The notes under the pieces are model-generated. The model did not search any database and was not told the DNA's origin. It saw only the letters and a list, made by a program, of their open reading frames with translations. 64,000 nt of DNA from Rhizomys pruinosus (Eukaryota; Chordata; Mammalia; Rodentia; Spalacidae), in NCBI GenBank assembly GCA_009823505.1, contig VZQC01006700.1, positions 1 to 64,000 of the forward strand, in the 5' to 3' direction. Below, one piece after another: positions 44,993 to 56,614 of this stretch (its first letter is position 1; every line of letters starts with the position of its first letter). The translations under genes were made by a program, and so were the position numbers.

Positions 44993-45400
44993 TGTGCTGG
45001 AGAGCTTTAGTGTCAACTTGACACACCTGGGTTGATGGAGCCTCAATTGGGGAATTGGCTCCATTGGACTGGCCTGTGACCACATCGGTGGAGTATTGTC
45101 TTGATTGTTGAGCAATGTGGGAGTGCCCAGCCCACTATGGGTGTTGCCACCCTGGGCAGGTTGTTGTGTACCATATAAGAGGGCAGGCTGGGCATGGGCT
45201 AAGGGAGCAAGCCAGTAAGCAGCATTCCTCCATGGCCTGTACTTCAGCTCCTGCCTCCAGGTTCCTGCCCTGAGTTCCTACCTTGGGCTCCCAGAATGAT
45301 GAACTGTGACCCAGGAGATGTGAGCTGAATAAACCCTTTCCTCCCCAAGTTGGTGTCAGTCAGAGTGTTTTGTCACAGCAATGGAAGAGAAACTAGAACA
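44993..45400 (+). repeat. MT MaLR 5' LTR
   Basis: TG...CA-terminated LTR with ACCATATAAGAGGGC as TATA-like box (about 45170-45184) and AATAAACCC poly(A) signal (about 45328-45336). MT LTRs are known oocyte and early-embryo promoters in mouse; activity here is not shown by sequence. Confidence 0.93.
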
Positions 45401-45405
45401 GAAAT

Positions 45406-45423
45406 TAGTACCAGGAGTGGGGT
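45406..45423 (+). other. Primer binding site, tRNA-Leu-like
   Basis: TAGTACCAGGAGTGGGGT, six bases after the 5' LTR, resembles the complement of a tRNA-Leu 3' end (TGG...CAGGAGTGGGA), the usual ERVL/MaLR primer. The second base is A in place of G. Confidence 0.75.
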
Positions 45424-45656
45424 ATTGCTGTGACAGACCTGACCTTGGTGTTTTGGGGAAGGATTGTGGAAGCGTTTGGAACTTTGGGCTAGGAAAATCA
45501 TTGAATGCCTAAATATCATGGCTGTGGAACTTGGAGCAGTATTGCTGAAAGAGTTGTACATGATGGAGGCCTGGCTTATGAAGTTTCTAGTTTCAAAGCG
45601 AAACAGAGATCATCAGAACTGTTTAATATATGGGCTCTGGTCAGCTGGAACTGAAG

Positions 45657-45770
45657 AATCAGCTGTAAGTAACAAGAGACCAGAACCTGAAGTGAACTCT
45701 TTGCTTTACTGGGAGAATTGACGCTGGTTAGCTTGGCCTGAAAAATCAGCTGTAAGTAACAAGAGACCAG
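45657..45770 (+). repeat. 27-bp direct repeat in the MaLR interior
   Basis: AATCAGCTGTAAGTAACAAG plus AGACCAG occurs identically at 45657-45683 and 45744-45770. The related minus-strand remnant near 1230-1260 also carries a version of the unit. Confidence 0.85.
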
Positions 45771-46567
45771 CATCACTGTGGTGAAATCTGGGAAGAATTT
45801 CTTCAGAGCCAGCACATAGAAGCTATGTTCCAGAAGGGCTCTGAGCCTCAGTGTCAATCCAGACGCAGGACTTGGTAGTGTGTAAGAGACTCCTATATGG
45901 TTCTGGTGTTGAAATTTGAGGGGGTCAGAGAGCAGACGAGGCTTGGCACTGTGAGAGGTCAGGAAAGACCATTGGTGGAAGTGCACCTCGGTTGCAGTGA
46001 AGACCTCAGGATTGCAGGGGTTATGGAGAGAAGCTGAGGCTATGCACCAGCAGAGGTCAGAAGAGACCATTGGTGAAGGTGCTGCCTCAGTTTCAGTGGA
46101 TATCCCAGCTTTTTGGAAATGCCAGGACCATGGGATGACCACCAAGAACAGCAGCAGATGTGAAATGGAGCTGGCCTGGGCCTGTGAGATGAGCTGTGAG
46201 TTCCACAGATGGCAGAGTCAGAGAAGGGGAGCTGCTGAAACCCTTTGGAGCCCAGAAGATCTTGAGTGAATCCCAGGTGTCCAGCCTTGAGCTACCTTGC
46301 TGGACTTAGGTTTTGTTTGAGTGTGCCTGATTCTTCCCTTTGAAATAAGACAGTACTTGTTTTGGATTTTACAGCAGCCCACAGTTAAGAGACTTTTAAC
46401 AGACTGTGAACTTTTAGGTGTTTGGACGTTTTAAGGACTGTGGAGCTTTTAAGGATGTACTGTCTTAGGTTGTGATTAATGTTAACATCATACCTTGGGG
46501 ACAAGAACTGGAAAGGTGGTGGATTAATAGTGATGTGTTTTGTGTGTCAAGTTGATAAGGGGTCAAA

Positions 46568-46975
46568 TGTGCTGGATAGCTTTATTGTCAATTTGACATA
46601 CCTGGGTTGAGGGAGCCTCAATTTGGGAATTGGCTCCATTGGACTGGCCTGTGGCCACATCTGTGGAGTATTTTCTTGATTGTTGAGCAATGTGGGAGTG
46701 CCCAGCCCACTATGGATGGTGCCACCCTGGGCAGGTTGTTGTGTACCATATAAGAGGGCAGGCTGGGCATGGGCCAAGGGAGCAAGCCAGTAAGCAGCAT
46801 TCCTCCATGGCCTGTACTTCATCTCCTGCCTCCAGGTTCCTGCCCTGAGTTCCTACCTTGGGCTCCCAGAGTGATGAACTGTGACCCAGGAGATGTGAGC
46901 TGAATAAACCCTTTCCTCCCCAAGTTGGTTTCAGTCAGAGTGTTTTGTCACAGCAATGGAAGAGAAACTAGAACA
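46568..46975 (+). repeat. MT MaLR 3' LTR
   Basis: Same length as the 5' LTR with about 15 substitutions and no indels. Preceded by GATAAGGGGTCAAA, the candidate polypurine tract. Confidence 0.93.
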
Positions 46976-46980
46976 AGAAC

Positions 46981-47139
46981 CTATGATGTAATTATTGCAT
47001 GCTGCTGATATCCTATCTAAACATTAAAGATATTCCTAAAATATTTGATGGTAGACTATGATTAATACATTACACTACAAAAATCCTTATGCAGAATGAA
47101 AACTTTACTGACAAGCTTATGCTTTAAATATTGTGCCCC
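46981..47139. other. Unclassified sequence
   Basis: Right flank of the MT element; nothing recognised. Confidence 0.4.
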
Positions 47140-47990
47140 AAAATGAAGTCCAGTAAGCACAGGTCCTGTCATGATCCCCCTGCATTGGTCTCCATGATAC
47201 TGCCAAGGTAATCCCACAATGTCAGTCCATCTTCTGAGGAGGCTGACTATCCATTAGCTGCTTAATTCAGAAGCTGAGTATCTCAGCAGTCCTCAGTCCA
47301 CATTGGAAGGCTAAAAAGTAAAAAAGCTGTATCTCATGTCTTCGAGGAGTGCCTAAAACAGTGGCATCTACAGAGCATATGCGTCTGCCTGTGAGAATTG
47401 TAGACAGGCCAAACAATGGTGCTCTATCTCTCTCTCTCTCTCTTTTTTTTTTCTTTTTGTCTTTTTACTGAGATCTCAAGTTTTGTGTCTGCATTACTGT
47501 TTCTCTGGTCTTATTATTTATTTCTGGTTGTGCTTTCCTTCTGGATGCTTAAGGCCATACAGATAGCCCAGATTAACCAGGGTTTTGTTTTGTTGAGGTC
47601 AGTTGAGGATCTGGTCCTCAGGGGGTCTCTCAGGGTTTTTTTGGGGGGAGGGGGGAGGCCCTTGCTTCTTTCAGCTCCTCATCCTCCAGTTCCATCCACA
47701 TGAGGACAAAATCAGGTCTTGCTAGAACAGGTTTCCTTTTCTGAAGGATGAGCAGACTTTCCTCTTTATAGACTGGACACTGGCTGAAGTCCCTTTTGTG
47801 GCCTCCCTGAACAGGAAGAATGGTGATCCACCTCTGCAGGACTTTTCAAGAGATGCTGTGGTGTATAATCCCCTAAGACTTGGTTGACCTCTAAGGGCAA
47901 GGAACAAAGTTGTCCCCCAGGTCCCTTGTTCAAATTAGTAAGGACTTCAGATATGGTCATTAAGCACCCAGAAAGGCTAAGTTGCACCAG
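47140..47990 (-). mobile_element. Fragment related to the tRNA-His ERV interior
   Basis: 47570-47800 aligns by eye with 28185-28400 of the ERV in the same orientation. Shared anchors are GGTCAGTTGAGG.TCTGGTCCT, CCAGTTCCATC...TGAGGACAAA and GACTGGACACTGGC...GAAGTCC. No LTR is attached. 47140-47430 may belong to the same fragment but lacks a counterpart in the other copy. A (TC)n tract sits at about 47427-47441. Confidence 0.6.
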
Positions 47991-48299
47991 CCTGTTACAT
48001 TCCAGCTATATTAACATTCTATCCTTTGGAAACAAACTGTATGTTATTTCCATAGCATATTTCTTGATTCACATCTTTCCATTTTAATCCCATATTACTC
48101 TAAAAGATGCACACATGTCTTCCATCATATACTAAATTCCAAGGTCTGAGAATACGTGTTAGGTCAGCTCTAGAACCTGTGTAGGGATTCCCAATACAAG
48201 AGCACAGTTGTCTTTAGATCCTGAGGAATATAATATTAACATTGCTCATTTTGTCTTACACCTAGGTGCTTGGTACTAACATCCACAGATGAGGGATAT
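47991..48299. other. Unclassified sequence, possibly L1 3' UTR
   Basis: Lies directly downstream (in minus sense) of the L1 ORF2 end. No diagnostic 3' UTR motif recognised. Confidence 0.35.
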
Positions 48300-48323
48300 C
48301 ATTCATCTTTTGTTTTTCTGGGA

Positions 48324-48587
48324 CTATGTTATTTCACTTAGCATAAAATCTTCTAGTTCCATCCATTTACCTGCAAATTTCATGATGTCATCTTTCTTTA
48401 CCACTGCATAGTACTCCATTGTGTAGATGTACCACATTTTCTCTATCCACTCATCAGTTGTGGGGCATCTGGGTTGGTTCCAGCTCTTCACTATTGTGAA
48501 GAGAGCAGCAACAAACATGGCTGTACATGTATCTACTGTAGGAAGAGTCTGATGGGAATATACCCAGAAATGGTATGGCTGGGTCAA
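48324..48587 (-). pseudogene. L1 ORF2 C-terminus, pseudogene
   Basis: Reads ...NQPRCPTTDEWIEKMWYIYT then MEYYAVVKKDDIMKFAGKW and ends MLSEIT followed by TAG. This is the conserved C-terminal segment of L1 ORF2, with the stop a few codons early. Confidence 0.9.
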
Positions 48588-48612
48588 GTGGTAGGCTCAT
48601 TTTGAGTCTTTT

Positions 48613-49400
48613 TTATTTTTATTTTTATTGATGCTTTGTGTATTTCATACATCATTTTCCAATTCAGTTCAGGCATATATCCCCTCCCCTTCCCCCCAAC
48701 CCCCTACATCCAGATCATGCATTCTGCTTTAACTTTTCTGCCTCTTTCTCTGTTTTTTTGTTTTGTTTTGTTTTCATTTTTTTAACAATAAGTGATAATT
48801 TGTGAGTACAAGCATCCTTCATGTAAAACCAGTTTGCGAGCAGTTGTGCCCAAACCCACACAGCTCATGGGTCCCACCATCCAGCAGGGGGGACTTGTAT
48901 GTTCAATCAAGTTGATCAAATGAGTGTCCAGTCTATATTGTTGTAGTTTCACCATTCACCCCAATCACAGACCTTACATTCTACTGCACCCCCTCTTCCA
49001 CAGATTGTTCTCTAGTCTTAGAAAAGGGGCACAGGTGGATGAGAAGCAAAACAGTCTACTTTCTCTGGAGCTGTTGTCTTGGTCTCTAGTCAATTCTGGC
49101 TTGTCCAGTCATAACCTTTTAATCCTACTAATGAAGCACATGCAATTAGATATATAGGTATTTAAACAGTATAATATACAGCCTTTTGATCCTATTAATG
49201 AAGCACACGCAATTAGATATATAGGTATTTAAAATCCAGCCTTGCAGACTGAGCAGTTCCCTGGATTCTCAGCCTTTCCAGTGTGGTGCAGCTACTGTTG
49301 GACTCCTTGAACTCTGTCACATGAGCAAATCAATAAATTGTATATAGCTATATATTCATCCTGTTGCTTCTGTTTCTTTAGAGAACTCTGACTAATACAG
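48613..49400 (-). mobile_element. 788-bp retroelement inserted into the L1
   Basis: Flanked by a perfect 14-bp target duplication ATTTTGAGTCTTTT (48599-48612 and 49401-49414). Its 3' end is at left (minus-strand AATAAAAATAAAAATAAA) after a G-rich tract near 48690. That end shares GCAGAATGCATGA.CT with the terminus of the 11947-13036 element. The 5' end starts CTGTATTAGTCAGAGTTC. A 50-bp unit (ATGAAGCACATGCAATTAGA... at 49131, ATGAAGCACACGCAATTAGA... at 49198) is duplicated inside. No coding frame; family not named. Confidence 0.85.
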
Positions 49401-49414
49401 ATTTTGAGTCTTTT

Positions 49415-51950
49415 AAGGGTTCTCCATACTGCTTTCTATAGTGGTTGTACAAGTTTGCATTCCTACCAGCAGTGGATGAGTGTCCCCCTTTCCCCACACC
49501 TTCTCCAGCATTTGGTATCATTTGTGTTCTTGAGCCTAGCCAGCCTTATCAGGGTGAGATGATATCTTAAAGTGGTTTTAATTTGCATTTCCTTAATTAT
49601 TAGTGATGTTGAACATTTTTTAAGATGTTTCTCAGCCATCTCCATTTCCTCACTCGTGAATTCTCTGCTCAGCTCTTTACTCCATCTTTTGAGTGAGTCA
49701 TTTGTTTTCTTGCTCATTTGTTTTTTGAGTAGTTTATATATTCTGGAAGTTAATGCTCTGTCAGATCAATGAAGGTTTCCTCCCACTCTGTGGGTTTTCT
49801 CTTCACTTCCCTTATTGTTTCTTTTGCTGTACAAAAACTTTTGAGTTTAATAAGTCCCACCTGTCAATTGTTGACCTTATTTCCTGTGCAGATGCTGTCT
49901 GATTTAGAAATTCTCTGCCTACACCTATGTCTTGTAAGTTGCTGCCAACTTTTTCATCTAACACCTTCAGGATTTTGGGTTTTAAATTGAGGTCTTTGAT
50001 TCATTTGGAAATTTTTGTGCACTGTGAGAGGTAGGGGTTTAATTTTATTTTTCTACAAGTGGTAATCCAGTTTTGCCAGCACCATTTGCTGAAGATGCTC
50101 TTTCCTACATTGAGTCTTTTTGGCCCCTTTGTCAAATATAAGGTGGCTGAAATTGTATGTGCTGAAGTTTGGATCTTTAGTTTTGTTCCATTGGTCTACA
50201 GGTCTGTTTTTCTGCCAGTACCAGGCTGTTTTTATGACTATAGCCCTGTAGTATAGTTTGATGACTTGTGTAGAAATTCCCCCTGTATTGCTGTTTTCAC
50301 TAAGGGTTGCTTTGGCTATTCAGGGTTTTTTGTTGTTCCATATGAATTTAAGAATTTTGTTTCCAAGCCTGTGAAGAATGTCCTGGGGATTTTCATTAGA
50401 ATTGCGTTGAATTGATATGTTAATTTGGGTAGAATGGACATTTTCACTATATTAATTTTCCCAATCCCAAAATGAGCATGGGAGGTCTTTCTATCCTCTG
50501 ATGTCTTCTTCAATCTCCTTCTTCGGGAGTTTATAATTTTTGTTGTAGAGATCTTTGGTGTCTTTGTGAGGTTTATTCCTAGGTATTTTATTGTATTTGA
50601 GGGTATCATAATTGGGAATGTTTCCTTGTATTCTTCTTCAGTTGCTTGTTGTTGGGTAAAGAAAGGCTACTGATTTTTCTAGGTTAATTTTGTAACCTGC
50701 CACTTTACTGAAACTCCTAATCATTTCTAGGAGTTTTCTGGTAGAGTTTTTAACATCCCTTAGGTAAACTATCATATCATCTGCAAACAGGGATAGTTTT
50801 ACTTCCTCTTTTCCAATCAGTGTTCCTCTGATTTCCTTTTCTTGCCTTATTGCCCTAGCCAGTGTTTCCAGCACTATATTGAAGAGGAGTGGTTACAAGA
50901 GGCAGCCTTGACGGGTTCCTATCTTTACGGGGAATCCTAACTTTTCTCCATTTAGGATGATGCTGGCTGTGGGTTTCTTGTATATGGCTTTGATTATCTT
51001 GAGGAATGGTCCTTCCAGTCCAATTCCCTCTAGTGCTTTAATAAGGAAGGGATGTTGTATTTTGTGGAAGGCTTTTTCTGTATCAATTGAGATGATTGTG
51101 TAGTTTTTGTCCTTCAGTCCATTTATGTGCTTTATGATAGTTACTGATTTTCATATGTTGAACCATGTTTGCATTTCTGGTATGAATCCAACTTGATCAT
51201 GTTGGATGATCTTTTTGATGTGGGTCTGTATATGGTTTACAAGTATATTGTTGAGGATTTTTGAATCTGAGTTCATTAATGAGATGGGTCTGTAGTTCTC
51301 TTTTTTTGTTGCATCCTTGCCTGGTTTTGGTATTAGGGTGAATCTGGCTTCATAGAAGGAATTTGGGAGATTTCCCTCTGCTTGTATTTTTCTTAACAGT
51401 TTGAGTAATAATGGTTGCAAGTCCTCCTTAAATATTTTATAGAATTCTGCCGTGAAACCATCTGGGCCTGTGCTTTTTAATTGGGAGGTCTCTTATTACA
51501 TTTTCAATTTCTTCATTTATTATGGGTCTGTTTAAGCTGTCAGTCCCTTCTTTGTTTAGCTTTGATTATTCCCTGGATTGCAAATATTCATCCATTTCTC
51601 TTACATTTTCAAATTTGGTAGAGTATAGGTTTTTTATGTACTCCTGTATGATTGTCTGGATCTTTTCATTGTCTGTTGTGATATTTCCATTTTCATCATG
51701 AATTCTATTGATTTGGAGTTGCTCTTTCTTTCTTTTGGTTAACTGGGCTAGAGGTCTGTCTGTCTTGTTTATTCTCTCAAAGAACCAACTTTTGGATTTG
51801 TTGATTTTTTTGTATTGTTTTCTTTGTTTGTATTTCATTGATTTCTGCTCTGATTTTTGTTATTTCTTCCTGTCCACTGCGTTTAGGGTTCATTTGCTGT
51901 TGTCTTTCAAGTGCTTTGAGCTGTAGTGTTAGCTCATTTATTTGTGCTCT
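49415..51950 (-). pseudogene. L1 ORF2 reverse transcriptase region, pseudogene
   Basis: Recognisable blocks in order on the minus strand: 51838-51566 ([17 protein letters not shown] and [15 protein letters not shown], pre-RT); 51420-51151 (NYRPISLMN and [10 protein letters not shown] fingers); 50874-50638 ([10 protein letters not shown], the RT catalytic FADD box, and [13 protein letters not shown]); 50609-50316 (IKYLGINLTK); 49717-49463 (start of the C-terminal region). The blocks lie in different frames and are separated by stops, so no enzyme can be made. Confidence 0.9.
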
Positions 51951-52018
51951 TTCTGTTTTTTTAATATGGGCACCCAGGGCTATAAACTCCCCTCTTAAGA
52001 CTGCTTTTAATGGTTGGT

Positions 52019-53215
52019 TACTTTTATCATTGCTATGATAAAGTACCTAGTAAGAAGATATTGCAGGAAGAAAAGGTTTATTCTTTGAGTTTAAGGGAAT
52101 ATATTCTACCTTGACAAGGAAGGTGATGTGTGAGGTACAAGAGGTTTGCTGGTAATATCACATCCATAGATAGTGAGCAGAGAGTGAACAGGATTTGGAA
52201 CTGGCTATGGAAGTTTAGGACCCACCTTGACTCACTTGTTTCTTCTTCATAGCTCTACTTCCTAAAGGTTATACAATGATCCTAAATAAGACTTCCATTT
52301 ATGGAGCAAGTATACACACATAGGTTAGTATGGGAGACATTTCACATTTCAGATAAAATATTCCACCCTTGATTCCTGTATATATGGCCATCTGAAGATG
52401 AAAAACGTGTGTGATCCAACTTCCAAAGTCTTTATATTCCTTAACAATTACAACACTGCTCAAAATTCTGGTCTCTTCCAGGACTGAAGGCATTCTCTTA
52501 TTGTGATGCCATATAAAACAAACAAACAAACAAACAAATAAACACACAAACAAAACCTTACATATGACTAACATATAATGGCACACCTCTTCTCATTTAA
52601 AAGGGAAAATGGGGACATAACACGGAAAGATATGACCCTGTAAAATCCTTTTCCCCTCTGAAACTTCATATATAATCATGACTCCAATGAATACATTTCT
52701 CCTGATCTGTCCTTCCAAACTCCCAACAATATGGCCTTTAAACTCTGCTCATAACATTTGAGGGTTTCTGAACTTCTGAATTATTCCACATTCCTCTCAT
52801 AAACTCATCACTGAAGCCTAAGGACCACATGGTCAGGTTTATCAAAGTCATAGCCCCACTTCTCCATAGCCCCACTTCTCCATGTCAATTTCCTTCTCAT
52901 TGTCCTGACAAATACTAGACAAGAAGCAATTTAAAGAAAGAAGGGCTGATTCTGGCTTACTGTTTGTGAGGAAACAATCGGTCCTGGTGGCAGGAGTAGA
53001 CGTTTAGCAAGTCACATTGCATGGTAAGTTTGGACAGAGGGTGTAGAGGAAGTCAGAGTGAGGAGCAAATGTAAGGTCCTTCCCCAGTTCCTCCAACAAG
53101 GGACCACCACCTAAAGTACCATAACCTTCACAAACAGTGTCATCAACTGGTGAACAATTGTTCAACACATGAGTCTGAGGATATTTCATACTCAGACCAC
53201 CACAACAGGCATGAG
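52019..53215 (-). mobile_element. Old MaLR unit (ORR1/MLT1-like), two LTR copies
   Basis: 52884-53215 has the reversed MaLR LTR order (TTGTCCTGACAAATACTAGAC, CCTCCAACAAGGGACCACC, ACATGAGTCTGAGG, ATTTCATACTCAGACC). 52019-52360 repeats this order at lower similarity (ATTGCTATGATAAAGTACC ... GGAGACATTTCACATTTCAG). The 520 bp between resemble MaLR interior (CCAACTTCCAAAGTC, CACTGCTCAAAATTC). Target duplication not found. Confidence 0.55.
52515..52556. repeat. (AAAC)n microsatellite
   Basis: Six AAAC units followed by AAATAAACACACAAACAAAAC. Confidence 0.9.
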
Positions 53216-55196
53216 CCATGACTTCAGTCTTAGTAGCATTCTGCCTAGGGTGTCACAAAATTTCAATTGTTAGGATAGGAAAAAGAAAGGAAGAAAAGGA
53301 AATGTGCTTTTGAAAATTTTACCCTTTTTGACACAGTGACACTTATTAGCATCTGGTGATTTTATAAATCAACTCTTCAGACTTGAAGAAGGTGTTAAAC
53401 ATATTTAAATTTAATTTTTACTATTGGTTATGCCATCTTGAAAAAAAAATAATTTCACAAAGCCTCCTGTAAGCTTTTGTGAGATAGAAACAAAAGTGCC
53501 TTACTCTATCTGGAAGATCACAGTGATTTGTTTTGTCATAGTGCCTAATGGTGCTCAGCACATAGCTAACATTCCAAAGATTTCTCTCCCTGTATTAAAT
53601 AGTAAGAGAAGCATCTTCCTTCCTCCAGACATGCAGGTTAACTTAACATAGCTGAAAGAATATAATTATAAAATCAGAAGTAAGAAATAACTAAAAATCC
53701 AAAGGAAAAGAAGTAATCACTCTTCCATATAAAATAAGGCCAGTCTTTCTCAAACAAATTAACAGATAAACTTTACTAGGTACTACAATGAGCTACATGT
53801 TTACCTCTGCCTTCACAATTTGAAATGCCATTCCCAGTGTGAAAGTATTTGGTGGCGAGCCTTAGGTCCCAAGAGTACAGCTTTCAGGAAAATGATTAGT
53901 ATATCCAGAACCAAAAGAAAGGAACTGCAAGGAACCAGCACTGATTGGCATCTCACACATGGGTTTCCTATCCAACATTGTATAGGGGAAGAGCTGTCTA
54001 CTCCTTGCATTTCAGTTTTACCAAGGCTACTTGTGAAGAAAGGAACTTTTCTGCTGTATGACAAGTGTTCTATTTTTTAATAGCCATGAAGGAGCAAAGA
54101 TGATTATTTCCCATTACACTCAGCCCTTCACCCTAGAGTGTGAAAGAGACAAGCTGATTTGTAGCATTTCATCACATCATATTTATCATCAGGAAAGGAT
54201 GTCACAAATACATTTGATTTGGTTTGGCTTGATTTCCATCTCACAATGTTAATAAAAGTGTCTCCATTTACTTTCCTTAGCTATATTTCTCAGAGGTTAT
54301 TTAAAACCACCTCATGTATCCACCTCTATCCCTAATCATAAGTTTCACTCTTACTGAGGTGAATCCTCCAGGGAACCTCACCTTATTCTTTGTTTCATGT
54401 ATGTGTTTCCTGCATATTGAAGCTTAGAACAATTCTGGAGACATTATGAATAAAATTTGATAAACCCTTTCCCTTCTTCATCAAAGTGTGTGCATGTGTG
54501 TTAGTGTGTTTCCTCTACAAACTAGAAGTGGAATGATGCCAGTAAATGTCTTCCACCTTAATAACGCTTTTGTATGCCATGGGATGATGTTTTTAATGTT
54601 TATGATTATTATTTTAGAAGACAGGTAAGGTTTCTTTAGAATAAAGGAAAGAAGGCAAATCAAATCAAACACAAACCTCTGGGTTCTATTGTAGCATTAA
54701 ACTTTATGTCCCCAAGCAGGTCAGAGCATACTTTGATATACGAAAATTTGTCATTCCTGGGTACATTTCATTTACTGAAATGCTGTTTGAGAGCAACTTT
54801 ATTAAAGATGCAAGACACTGGTACAATGCTGCTTTATTTTGTGTCAGTGCTTTGATATAAAATCTTCTCCCCAAACACTTTGGAGAATTAAATAATACAA
54901 GACAGGAGAAAGCATTCTGTATAAATTATACAATACTCTGGCATAAAGAATAATTTAAAGAATCACTTAGAAACCTAATAGCTAAGTATCAGAGAAAGTG
55001 AAAGGAATAAGAAAGATTCCTCAGATTTTTCTTTGTCCATGGGTTATGAAAAGTGAACGACATGATGAAGAGAAATGGTATTTATATTAGAACACTATGT
55101 CAAAATTCATTATTCAAAAATGAAACCTTTTCAGTGCTTCTCATCTAAGGGAACTACTTGGTTGCTCCTGGTGCTTTTACTTTGTGAAGAATCTAT
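53216..55196. other. Unclassified AT-rich sequence, 2.0 kb
   Basis: No gene or repeat recognised. Short mutually antisense frames (53813-54080) show no domain. Confidence 0.5.
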
Positions 55197-55245
55197 GAGT
55201 AATAATAATAATAATAATAATAATAATAGTGATAATAATAAATAT
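55197..55245. repeat. (AAT)n microsatellite
   Basis: Ten consecutive AAT units, one GTG interruption, then three more. Confidence 0.97.
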
Positions 55246-56349
55246 TAGTTACCTACTATAATTTAAACTATTTAGAAGTTCTAAACTTTAGGGTTATTAT
55301 GCACATAGAAAAGTGAATATCACAGAGGTATAATTACTTATGCGCATGTTCACTTAGCTGCTAAACTGTTCCAAGAGCAAATCCTTGAACTAAAATCAGG
55401 TTCAACTGAATCCAGATCCTGGTGTGTGCTGCTACTCAAGTGAATTTAGCAATAACTGGATTAATGAGCCAAGGCTCTCATTGAATATACCCCTACAGCT
55501 TTCTGAAAATGTTATTCAGTCAAGTGCTCTTGATCTTCATTCTAACAAAACTCAAGAGCCCTAATTCATAAAAACAAAAGTAGTTAGAATGGCATGACCA
55601 CCCAGCAGGGGCTCTGTAAACAACTTCCATCTTCCTAAAGTGCATTCCTTTTCTGTCCTCTTCCATTAAACTTTGCAGAGATTGGACAACATACCATTCA
55701 TCAGGTGCACTGAGGAAATATCATTTTCATCTCAGGACATACAGTAAACACGAACAGATAGTGTGGTAAATGTTGTTACATTCATTTTCCTACTCCTTTC
55801 TATCAAGAGCCATAATTATTTCTGGGAGAGAATATGCTGGCTTTGAAGAGATGACCCAGTCTAAATTCGCTACAGAACTTCCAGTTCACATTTCCTAGCC
55901 CGTCTATCTAGCTTTGAAGAATACGCATACCTCACTGTTTTAAGCAATATAGATAAAGTGCATTTGGTAGCATTGATCGTCCTCTCTCCTCCTTCCTGTC
56001 TCTTTCTTCAGTGTAGCTGTGGCAGCTAGGAGGTTAAACAACCTTTAGGAAACTATGATGACACACATAGAAGAATGAATGTTGGGGAATAAAGAAAAGA
56101 AGAAAAGGACCCACTTCTCAGTGGCATCACTCAACCATCAACCTCTGAATGTTTGATATTTGAAAAAAAATATATTCAAATTCCTTTTTATATTCAAGTT
56201 CCTTCAAGTTGGGTAGTTTGGTAATTTAAGGCAAATGTTCTGACTACTGTTTAATTGCATTTTATTCAATTTTAAGGGAAGTATAAAATATCCCAAGAGA
56301 CAGACTAATAGACATACGAAGGAAGGTTGGCCTTCAGTTGCTATAGCTT
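55246..56349. other. Unclassified sequence
   Basis: No gene or repeat recognised in 1.1 kb. Confidence 0.5.
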
Positions 56350-56610
56350 GTATTAGTTACTTTTCACATTACTGTTGTGATGACATATGTACAAAAAGCA
56401 GCTTAAGGAAGGGAAGATTTACTTAGGCAAGTTTTCAGAGAGTTCTGTCTCATGATGGAGATGGCAGGGTGGAGTGTCTTTGTTTAGGTGCCTAGAATAT
56501 GAGGCAGCAGTTGTTTATGTCATAGAGGACCAGTTCCTGGAACAGAGACTGCTACTGGAACCAGACTGAATATAACTAGAAGGGTTATCCTCAGTGACCT
56601 ACTTTTACCA
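56350..56610 (-). mobile_element. Old MaLR-like LTR fragment
   Basis: TATTAGTTACTTTTCACATT, CTGTTGTGATGACATATG, AGCAGCTTAAGGAAGGGAAG and CTCATGATGGAGATGGCAG give the reversed MaLR LTR start. The other end is not recognisable. Confidence 0.5.
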
Positions 56611-56614
56611 GCCA

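Larger units (their letters stand above)
44993..46975 (+). mobile_element. Complete MT-type MaLR element
   Basis: Two 408-bp LTRs (44993-45400 and 46568-46975), both starting TGTGCTGGA and ending CTAGAACA, enclose a 1,167-bp internal region. The target duplication AGAAC is exact (44988-44992 and 46976-46980). By hand count the LTRs differ at about 15 sites, near 4%, so this is a fairly recent insertion. The internal region has a PBS but no gag or pol coding capacity, as is normal for MaLR elements, which depend on ERVL machinery. Confidence 0.95.
48300..52018 (-). mobile_element. 5'-truncated L1, ORF2 only, decayed
   Basis: On the minus strand, ORF2 sequence runs from the linker before the RT domain (about 51950) to the C-terminus (48324), broken by stops, frameshifts and one insertion (48613-49400). 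There is no endonuclease domain, ORF1 or 5' UTR; the element is truncated at about 52018 where an older MaLR-like sequence begins. Confidence 0.92.

Noticed and set aside
45576..46145. 189-codon minus frame
   Set aside because: It is antisense inside the non-coding MaLR interior; the homologous remnant at 556-1565 does not preserve it.
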